Shown: piece after piece, positions 1 to 4,990 of the stretch
How the letters are laid out: the number at the start of each line of letters is the position of its first letter
Numbering within the stretch: position 1 is the stretch's first letter
Origin: an uncultured Elusimicrobiales bacterium
GTDB taxonomy: Bacteria > Elusimicrobiota > Elusimicrobia > Elusimicrobiales > Elusimicrobiaceae
Assembly: GCA_944322775.1 (NCBI GenBank)
Contig: CALUQA010000149.1
Location: 1-8,080, forward strand
Reading direction: 5' to 3'
Length of the DNA stretch: 8,080 bases
Notes under the pieces: model-generated
What the model was told of the DNA's origin: nothing
The model's input: the letters and a program-made list of their open reading frames with translations, nothing else
Database searches by the model: none
Translations under genes and position numbers: made by a program

Positions 1-1
1 G

Positions 2-310
2 GACGAAAAAATCAAAAACTATGTGGTGGAACTGGTGTTTGCCACTCGCAACACCAAAGAATATAAACTGGACAAACTGGCCTCTTTCATTGCCTACGGC
101 GCCAGCCCGCGTGCCACCATTTTCTTAACGCAGGCGGCCAAAGCCTACGCCTTCTTAAACGGCCGCGGCTATGTAACGCCCGAAGACATCAAGGCCGTCG
201 GCTTGGACGTTTTGCGCCACCGCGTACTGCTGACGTATGAGGCCGAAGCCGAAAATATTACTTCCGACCAAATCGTCAAAGAAATTTTTGAAGCCGTTGA
301 TGTGCGTTAA
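2..310 (+). CDS. MoxR-family AAA+ ATPase, C-terminal lid domain (5' partial)
   Basis: This is the last 102 residues of a MoxR-type AAA+ ATPase; the Walker A and B motifs lie left of the window. The frame is open from base 2 (DEKIKNYVVELVFATR...), so the GTG at 23 is an internal valine codon and not a start. What remains is the helical lid: the FIAYGASPRA stretch carries the sensor-2 arginine (codon 110-112), and it is followed by AAKAYAFLNGRGYVTPEDIK and the conserved DVLRHRVLLTYEAEAE segment. MoxR proteins are believed to act as ATP-driven chaperones or activators for VWA-domain proteins, and here the next genes encode three of them. It ends in TAA, 23 nt before the DUF58 start. The family assignment is very secure because this C-terminal block is highly conserved. 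The target protein is inferred from gene order only. Confidence 0.96.
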   Translation, partial: DEKIKNYVVELVFATRNTKEYKLDKLASFIAYGASPRATIFLTQAAKAYAFLNGRGYVTPEDIKAVGLDVLRHRVLLTYEAEAENITSDQIVKEIFEAVDVR

Positions 311-319
311 TTGTGCGCT

Positions 320-326
320 AAGGGGG
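320..326 (+). promoter_or_regulatory. Ribosome binding site of the DUF58 gene
   Basis: The purine run AAGGGGG ends 7 nt before ATG 334. A second in-frame ATG at 340 would be 13 nt away, so spacing favours 334. This is the only clear Shine-Dalgarno sequence for the DUF58 region; the internal ATG at 577 has none. Confidence 0.7.
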
Positions 327-333
327 TTTTGCC

Positions 334-561
334 ATGCGCATGGATACGTCCGACATTTTAAAAAAAGTACGGCAAATTGAAATACAAACCGGCAAACTGG
401 TGGAAGAAACCTTCGCCGGGGAGTACCTTAGTGCCTTTAAAGGCCAGGGCATAGAATTTGCCGAAGTGCGCGAATATACGCCCGGCGACGACGTACGCTC
501 CATTGACTGGAACGTGACGGCGCGCAGCTGCACCCCTTACGTCAAAAAATTTAACGAATAA
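334..561 (+). CDS. N-terminal fragment of the DUF58 protein (75 aa)
   Basis: This is what would be made from the main start if the TAA at 559-561 terminates normally. It contains the complete DUF58 signature block, including GDDVRSIDW and the ARSCTPYVKKFNE tail, but no VWA domain. It has a good ribosome binding site and no signal peptide, so it would be cytoplasmic. Alone it is unlikely to fold like the parent protein, because in relatives this block packs against the VWA domain that follows. It is listed separately so that both readings of the locus are on record. Confidence 0.5.
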   Translation: MRMDTSDILKKVRQIEIQTGKLVEETFAGEYLSAFKGQGIEFAEVREYTPGDDVRSIDWNVTARSCTPYVKKFNE

Positions 562-576
562 CGCGAACTGACGCTG

Positions 577-1230
577 ATGATAGCTTGCGACGTGTCGGCT
601 TCCCAGCGCTTTGGCTCTTTTGACAAATTCAAGCAAGAGGCCGCCGCCGAACTGGCCGCGCTGTTTGCTTTTTCCGCCTTGAAAAACGGCGATAAAGTGG
701 GCCTGCTTTTATTTTCCGACAAAGTGGAACTGTTTGTCCCCCCCAAAAAAGGCAAAAAACACATTTTGCGCCTGATCCGCGAGCTGGTGGCCTTTGAACC
801 GAAGGGAACGGGAACGGATATCGCCCAGGCGCTGACCATGCTGTCTAAAGTCATCAAAAGACAAGGTATCCTTATTTTTATTTCCGACTTTTTGGCCGAC
901 CCGCAGTCTTTTGCACAGCCGCTTCGTTTGGCTGCCAAAAAATTTGACTTAATCCCGGTCATTATAGAGGACCGCCTGGAAAGAAGCCTGCCCCATGTGC
1001 CGGCCTGTCTCAACGTGCGCGACCCGGAAACGGGCGAAGAACGCTTTGTGTCTTTGTCCTCGGCCGATTTTGACCAACTGCTCACTATGCGCCGCGAAGT
1101 GTGGGCCAAACAGCTGACGGACCTGTTTAACCCGCTTAAAATAGAAGGTATTTTGGTGGACACGGCCCAACCGCCGGCGGACCCCGTGATTGAATTTTTT
1201 AAACGGCGCGCAAGGAAGATAAAAAGATGA
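577..1230 (+). CDS. C-terminal VWA fragment of the DUF58 protein (217 aa)
   Basis: The first ATG after the TAA is in the same frame, 15 nt downstream, and opens MIACDVSASQRFG. It would encode the whole VWA part: DVSAS (residues 5-9), LLLFSD (43-48), GTGTD (77-81), FISDF (101-105), and the basic C-terminus RRARKIKR. Starting here removes part of the first beta strand (RELTL). No Shine-Dalgarno sequence precedes it, so expression would depend on ribosomes terminating at 561 and restarting. The stop TGA (1228-1230) overlaps the ATG of the next gene, and the purine run AAGGAAG at 1212-1218 serves that next start. The coding frame is well preserved. Whether it is translated independently cannot be told from sequence. 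Confidence 0.55.
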   Translation: MIACDVSASQRFGSFDKFKQEAAAELAALFAFSALKNGDKVGLLLFSDKVELFVPPKKGKKHILRLIRELVAFEPKGTGTDIAQALTMLSKVIKRQGILIFISDFLADPQSFAQPLRLAAKKFDLIPVIIEDRLERSLPHVPACLNVRDPETGEERFVSLSSADFDQLLTMRREVWAKQLTDLFNPLKIEGILVDTAQPPADPVIEFFKRRARKIKR

Positions 1231-2156
1231 AGAAAGCATTAATCATTTTATTGGCAGCCTTTTTGGCCCCGCTGGCAAATGCGCAAACGGCCCCGCAGCA
1301 GGCGCCGCTGGCCATCATTGCGCAAGACATACCGGCAGAAACGCCTTTTGCTGCGCCCTTTGACGTACACTTTGAAATGGCCCACACCCCCGGCCAAGTG
1401 GTGGAGTTAAACAAAGAAACCCTCCCCCAAAACTTTGAACTTACGGCCGAAAAGAACCAGGCTCTTTCGCCGGGCACGGTGGCCTATGATTTGACGTTTG
1501 TTCCGTTTACGCTGGGGGTTTCCACCTTTACGGCCGTGCAGTTTGACCTAAAAGAACAGGCCGGCGGCAAAACGCTGTTTTCGGCACAAAGCGAAGAAAA
1601 ACAAATTGACGTTAAACCGGTGTCTTATTTTAAAGAAAAGACATTGCGCGACATTCGCCCGCCGTATATCCCGACCAATTTGCTCATTTGGCTGATGGTG
1701 CTGATTGTGCTGGGCCTGATTGTCTATTTTGCAAGACGCTTTTGGAAAGACGCCCGCGCCAGACACATACAGCTAAAAGCCGTGCAGGACAACCGCCCGG
1801 CCGACGTAATCGCCCTGTCTAAAATAGAAACGCTGCTGCAAAGCGGCTTGTGGGAAAAAGCCCAATATAAATTGTTTTACATTGAACTGGGCGATATTTT
1901 GCGGGAATATTTTTGGCGGCGTTTTCATCAGGACGTATCTTCCGACACGTCTGCCGAACTGTTGCGCCGCGCGCGCAAAACGCCGCAGCTGGCCCCGCTG
2001 CTGCAAGTGCTGCGGGAGTATTTAAACTCTTCAGACTTGGTTAAATTTGCCAAAGTGGTCCCCAGCCAAGATACCATGCACCAAGACGTAAATGCCGTGC
2101 AAACGCTGGTTAAAAAAACCTCCCCCCAAGCCGTGGAACTTAAGGAGGAAAAATAA
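1227..2156 (+). CDS. BatX-like membrane protein (BatD-like N-terminus, DUF4381-like C-terminus)
   Basis: This 309-residue protein has a signal peptide (MKKALIILLAAFLAPLANA, cleavage predicted before Q20). A beta-rich extracytoplasmic region of about residues 25-135 resembles the immunoglobulin-like repeats of BatD. One membrane segment lies at about 150-169 (LLIWLMVLIVLGLIVYF), followed by basic residues ARRFWKDARAR, so the C-terminal half should be cytoplasmic. That half is helical and carries the pattern seen in the protein between DUF58 and BatA in many bat loci: LGDILREYFWRRF (221-233), then SSDLVKFAKVVPS (268-280). A short RDIRPPYIP motif just before the membrane is also typical. The start is supported by AAGGAAG at 1212-1218 and by the ATGA overlap with the DUF58 frame. 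A structural or scaffolding role is inferred. Names for this gene differ between genomes, so no symbol is given. Confidence 0.8.
   Translation: MKKALIILLAAFLAPLANAQTAPQQAPLAIIAQDIPAETPFAAPFDVHFEMAHTPGQVVELNKETLPQNFELTAEKNQALSPGTVAYDLTFVPFTLGVSTFTAVQFDLKEQAGGKTLFSAQSEEKQIDVKPVSYFKEKTLRDIRPPYIPTNLLIWLMVLIVLGLIVYFARRFWKDARARHIQLKAVQDNRPADVIALSKIETLLQSGLWEKAQYKLFYIELGDILREYFWRRFHQDVSSDTSAELLRRARKTPQLAPLLQVLREYLNSSDLVKFAKVVPSQDTMHQDVNAVQTLVKKTSPQAVELKEEK
2141..2148 (+). promoter_or_regulatory. Strong ribosome binding site that fixes the BatA start
   Basis: TAAGGAGG lies 8 nt before ATG 2157, and the stop of the upstream gene directly abuts that ATG. The next in-frame ATG (2298), which would give a more standard-length BatA N-terminus, has no comparable site. 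This supports the longer protein. Confidence 0.85.
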
Positions 2157-3287
2157 ATGTTTGGCACATTTTTCTTAATTTCTTTGGCTTTGCTGGTGCT
2201 TTCCATTATTGCCAACAGCGCCATAAATAGATGGCCCCGCCTTACCGCCAGTGCGGTGCTGGTGTTTTTTATTACCACGGCGCTTTTGGCGGCCGGCATG
2301 TTTGCCCAGCGTGCAGGCGGCGGGCGGTTTACGTTTTTAAACCCGTGGTTTTTGCTTTTGCTTATTCTGCCGGCTGTTTTGCTGGCCGGACGCATGTTTT
2401 GGGCGCGGCATTTTACGCCTACGATTGACTATCCGCTGGCCGGTTTTCTGCCGCAAATGTTTTCCCTGCGCGGGCTGTTTACGCGTTGGCTGCCTTTGGG
2501 GCTGATGTTGGGCGGGCTGTGTTTATTTATCATCGCCCTGGCGCGGCCGGTCAGCGTGAGCACCGCCAAACTGCCCCCCACGCAAGGCATAGACATTATG
2601 ATGATTATTGACGCCTCTGCCAGCATGGCCAACCGCGAGTTTTACCCCGCCCGCTTTGTGGCCGCCCAAAAAACGGCTATTGATTTTATCAGCAAACGCT
2701 TTAACGACCGCATTGGTCTAGTGGTATTTGCCAAAAATGCCTCTTTGTCGGCCCCGCTGACGCTGGACCACGACGCGGTACAAGAGCTGGTGGCCTCTTT
2801 ATACTTGGGCATTGTGGACCCCAATTTAACCGCCATAGGCGACGCGCTGGGTGTGGCTTCCAGCCATTTGAAAGACAGTTCCGCAAAAAGCAAAATTATT
2901 TTGCTGCTGACTGACGGCTCCAACAATGCCGGCGCTTTAGACCCCCTGCTGGCGGCCAAAGCGGCCGCGGCCTACGGCATTAAAGTGTACACCATCGCCA
3001 CGGCCAGCCCTCCGGGCACGACCATATTTTCCAGTCAGGAAGACGAAATTGACGAAGGCCTGCTGATGGAAATTGCCAAAGCGACCGGCGGCAAATTCTA
3101 CCGCGCCAAAAACGAACTGGAACTGCAAAACATTTACGATGAAATCAACGATTTGGAAAAAACCGATTTCACCCAAGCCGCCCGCGTAAGCCAAAATGAC
3201 GTCTACCGCCCGTTCCTGCTGGCGGGGCTGTTTCTGTTGCTGGCGGGGCTGGTGCTTGAAAAATTAATTTTTATCAGGGTGCCGTAA
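2157..3287 (+). CDS. batA: BatA, VWA-domain inner-membrane protein with N-terminal extension
   Basis: This 376-residue protein has a von Willebrand factor A domain (about 145-335) anchored by hydrophobic segments on both sides. The metal-ion site looks complete: DASAS (D152, S154, S156), T225 in LTAIGDAL, and D253 in LTDGSNN. The standard BatA opening, a LNPWFLLLLILP-type segment, is at residues 61-72. A second segment is at about 112-128 and the C-terminal anchor at about 352-371. Residues 1-55 are extra and hold two more predicted membrane segments (about 3-20 and 29-48). Charges fit alternating topology, with R25 and R28 in a short cytoplasmic turn, so the VWA domain should still face the periplasm. 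BatA and BatB are thought to form a membrane complex; in Bacteroides, bat mutants are less oxygen tolerant. It abuts the upstream gene and precedes batB by 1 nt. The family call is firm; the extension is the unusual part. Confidence 0.93.
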   Translation: MFGTFFLISLALLVLSIIANSAINRWPRLTASAVLVFFITTALLAAGMFAQRAGGGRFTFLNPWFLLLLILPAVLLAGRMFWARHFTPTIDYPLAGFLPQMFSLRGLFTRWLPLGLMLGGLCLFIIALARPVSVSTAKLPPTQGIDIMMIIDASASMANREFYPARFVAAQKTAIDFISKRFNDRIGLVVFAKNASLSAPLTLDHDAVQELVASLYLGIVDPNLTAIGDALGVASSHLKDSSAKSKIILLLTDGSNNAGALDPLLAAKAAAAYGIKVYTIATASPPGTTIFSSQEDEIDEGLLMEIAKATGGKFYRAKNELELQNIYDEINDLEKTDFTQAARVSQNDVYRPFLLAGLFLLLAGLVLEKLIFIRVP

Positions 3288-3288
3288 T

Positions 3289-4326
3289 ATGCAATTATTT
3301 GAACAGCCTATTTATTTTCTATATGCCTTGGCCGTGCTGGCCCTGCTTGGGCTGGTGTTTTGGCTGGGCGGCAAAATAAAACGCAGCATTACCCATGCGC
3401 TGTTTGCGCCGGACGCTTTTGCCCGTTTGACCGGCGGCGGCGACAAACTGCACACATTAAAAAACCTGCTGCTGTTTGCCGGTGTGGTGCTGGCCTTTGC
3501 CGCGCTGGCCCGCCCGCAATGGGGGCTGGAAATTGTGCGTGCGGAAGGGGATTTTGCCCAGGCGGTCATTGCGGTGGACGTGTCTGCCTCTATGCGGGCG
3601 CGCGACGTGCACCCCGACCGGCTGGACAGCGCCAAAAACATGCTGCGCATGCTTATCACCCATTTGCAGGACGAGCGTATCGGGCTGATTGCTTTCACCT
3701 CGCAAGCCTATATTCAGTGCCCCATTACCACCGATGAAGACGCTTTGAAATATTTTGTTTCCTCTTTGCAGGCGGACATGCTGCCCGTGCCGGGCACGTC
3801 TTTGGCGGCCCCCGTCAAACTGGCGGCCCATATGCTGGCCAAATACCCGGGCAAAAAAGCATTGATTATTTTAACCGACGGGAAAGACCACTCCCCCGAA
3901 GAATTAAAACAAGCGCAGGACATTGCCCAGCAGGAAGGCATACGCATTATTGCCATTGGCATCGGCACGCCGCAAGGGGAGCTGATCCCCCAGCGCACCG
4001 ACGTGTCGGGCAAAGTGCTGGAATATAAAAAAGACAAAGAAGGCAAAACCGTCGTCAGCAAATTAGACGAGCAAAGCCTGGCTGCCCTGGCGGCTGCCAC
4101 CCAAGGGGTGTATATCAAATACACCACCCCGGCCCAAGTGGCGGCCAAGGTGGAAGAAAGCGTGAAAGATTTGGACAGAAGCCGCAGTGCCGCTTCTTCA
4201 CGCGCGCGCTATAAGAACCGCTATCAAATACCGCTTTTCTTGGCCGTGCTTTGTCTGCTTGTGTGGCTGGCTTTGCCTTATAAAGCGCGCCAAAGCGACG
4301 CGGCGCAACCCGAGGAAAAAAGGTAA
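3289..4326 (+). CDS. batB: BatB, VWA-domain inner-membrane protein
   Basis: This 345-residue protein has normal BatB architecture: membrane segments at about 8-27 and 58-75, a VWA domain at about 90-295, and a C-terminal membrane segment at about 312-330. The metal site is DVSAS (D97, S99, S101), T170 in PGTSLAAP, and D197 in LTDGKDH. Diagnostic BatB features are ARPQWG just before the domain, RLDSAKNMLRMLI after the first motif, DERIGLIAF, and the late loop with GTPQGELIP. The closing LDEQSLAALAAATQGVYIKY block is also typical. It differs from batA in length and surface loops, so the pair are old paralogues and not a recent duplication. The start follows the batA stop by 1 nt with a modest AGGGTG-type purine run. 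A complex with BatA is expected from family knowledge and gene order. Confidence 0.94.
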   Translation: MQLFEQPIYFLYALAVLALLGLVFWLGGKIKRSITHALFAPDAFARLTGGGDKLHTLKNLLLFAGVVLAFAALARPQWGLEIVRAEGDFAQAVIAVDVSASMRARDVHPDRLDSAKNMLRMLITHLQDERIGLIAFTSQAYIQCPITTDEDALKYFVSSLQADMLPVPGTSLAAPVKLAAHMLAKYPGKKALIILTDGKDHSPEELKQAQDIAQQEGIRIIAIGIGTPQGELIPQRTDVSGKVLEYKKDKEGKTVVSKLDEQSLAALAAATQGVYIKYTTPAQVAAKVEESVKDLDRSRSAASSRARYKNRYQIPLFLAVLCLLVWLALPYKARQSDAAQPEEKR

Positions 4327-4335
4327 AATAAACTG

Positions 4336-4989
4336 ATGCGTAAAATTGGCTTTTTATTGCTTTTGGTTTTTTGCTGTGCGGCGGCGCAAGCCGGCGTGCG
4401 GGGGCAGTTGCGCCAAGGCGGCAAATTTTACAATGACCAAAAATACGGCTCTGCGCTTAACAGCTATAACGAAATTTTAAAAAATAACCCCAACGATCAG
4501 CGCGCTTTGTTTAATGCCGGCAATGCCTATTACCGCTTAAACGAATATACCCAAGCCCAAGACGCCTATAAAAAAGCGGCCGAACTGAACGGCAATTACA
4601 CGCAAAGCGCCCTCTATAACCTGGGCAATGCCTATTACCGCGCCGACGACAAAGAAAAAGCCATAGAAGCATATAAAGAGGCTATCTTAAAAGACCCCGA
4701 AGACAAAGAAGCCATACATAATTTACAGCTTATTTTGCAGCAGCAACAACAGCAAAATAACAGTCAGAACAACAACAGCAACCAAGACCAAAGTTCTGAC
4801 AATCAAAACCAACAAAACAACGACGGCAAGGGCCAAGCCCCGCAGCAGCGCCAGCCCCAGCAGGATAAACAAAACCAAATGGATAAAAGCGCCGCCGACA
4901 GGGTGATGTCTATGGCGAAAGAAAACGAATACCGCCCCAGTGCCCCCTCCAACCGTCAGCAGGATAACAGCGTAGAAAAGGATTGGTAA
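4336..4989 (+). CDS. batC: BatC, periplasmic TPR protein with Q/N-rich tail
   Basis: This 217-residue protein begins with a signal peptide (about 1-19, AQA then G20) and three tetratricopeptide repeats at about 22-54, 55-88 and 89-123. TPR landmarks are visible, such as LFNAGNAYYRLNEYTQAQDAY and LYNLGNAYYRADDKEKAIEAY. A low-complexity stretch follows (135-181, strongly Gln and Asn). The short C-terminal block AADRVMSMAKENEYRP, ending in EKDW, matches the usual BatC ending in a Lys-Asp/Asn-Trp. The Cys pair at 13-14 does not form a normal lipobox, so an ordinary secreted protein is more likely than a lipoprotein. The start is 9 nt after batB, with AAAAAGG at 4317-4323 about 12 nt upstream, a weak arrangement that may rely on coupling to batB. 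TPRs bind proteins, so it is probably an adaptor of the Bat assembly. Confidence 0.9.
   Translation: MRKIGFLLLLVFCCAAAQAGVRGQLRQGGKFYNDQKYGSALNSYNEILKNNPNDQRALFNAGNAYYRLNEYTQAQDAYKKAAELNGNYTQSALYNLGNAYYRADDKEKAIEAYKEAILKDPEDKEAIHNLQLILQQQQQQNNSQNNNSNQDQSSDNQNQQNNDGKGQAPQQRQPQQDKQNQMDKSAADRVMSMAKENEYRPSAPSNRQQDNSVEKDW
4519..4641 (+). repeat. Direct repeat within consecutive TPR units of batC
   Basis: The same 18 bases, GGCAATGCCTATTACCGC, occur at 4519-4536 and 4624-4641, spaced 105 nt (35 codons). They encode the GNAYYR helix of TPR units 2 and 3. The flanks have diverged, so this fits an old unit duplication with a constrained core. Confidence 0.85.
4738..4878 (+). repeat. CAA/CAG/AAC low-complexity tract in batC
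   Basis: This stretch encodes residues 135-181 of BatC. In residues 135-162, 22 of 28 are Gln or Asn, written mainly with CAA, CAG and AAC codons, beginning with six Gln codons. Linkers of this kind between the TPRs and the conserved tail are common in BatC proteins. The tract may be prone to length change by replication slippage. Confidence 0.85.
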
Positions 4990-4990
4990 C

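Larger units (their letters stand above)
334..1230 (+). pseudogene. DUF58/VWA protein gene interrupted by an in-frame TAA
   Basis: Read through, this frame gives a 298-residue protein, about the usual length for DUF58 proteins of bat loci. The DUF58 signature is at residues 38-74: GQGIEFAEVREYTPGDD, then RSIDWNVTAR, then PYVKKF. A VWA-like domain follows, with the metal-site motif DVSAS (D86, S88, S90), a Thr in GTGTD (T161) and an Asp in ISDF (D185). Codon 76 is TAA (559-561), between KKFNE and RELTLMIACD. Relatives usually have an acidic residue there (FxEERELT), so one substitution from GAA, or CAA to TAA, would explain it. No other stop or frameshift exists, and the end still overlaps the next gene as ATGA. 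TAA ends five other genes here, so code reassignment is unlikely. DUF58 proteins are presumed MoxR clients; their role is unknown. The call pseudogene is provisional: a sequence error or a functional split gene would look the same. Confidence 0.8.

Noticed and set aside
313..341. Possible small hairpin (TGCGC with GCGCA) enclosing the DUF58 ribosome binding site
   Set aside because: The stem is only 5 bp plus a possible wobble pair with a long loop, too weak to claim as a regulatory switch.
332..343. 12-bp palindrome CCATGCGCATGG over the DUF58 start codon
   Set aside because: Perfect 12-bp palindromes are expected about twice by chance in 8 kb, and nothing around it resembles an operator.
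559..561. Recoding of the stop as selenocysteine, pyrrolysine or a reassigned sense codon
   Set aside because: The codon is TAA, not TGA or TAG, and TAA terminates five other genes in this window.
537..1163. Long minus-strand open frame (208 codons) opposite the DUF58 region
   Set aside because: It is a shadow of the real frame: the opposite strand encodes recognisable DUF58/VWA motifs, and the minus-strand product has no family features or ribosome binding site that I can see.
1928..2395. Minus-strand open frame (155 codons) across the BatX/BatA junction
   Set aside because: It overlaps two well-supported genes, has no recognisable domain, and is explained by the codon composition of the plus-strand genes.
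4336..4395. Lipoprotein signal in BatC (Cys-Cys at residues 13-14), with similar Cys residues in the BatD and BatE signal peptides
   Set aside because: The residues before each Cys do not fit a lipobox, and AQA-type or similar signal peptidase I sites follow.
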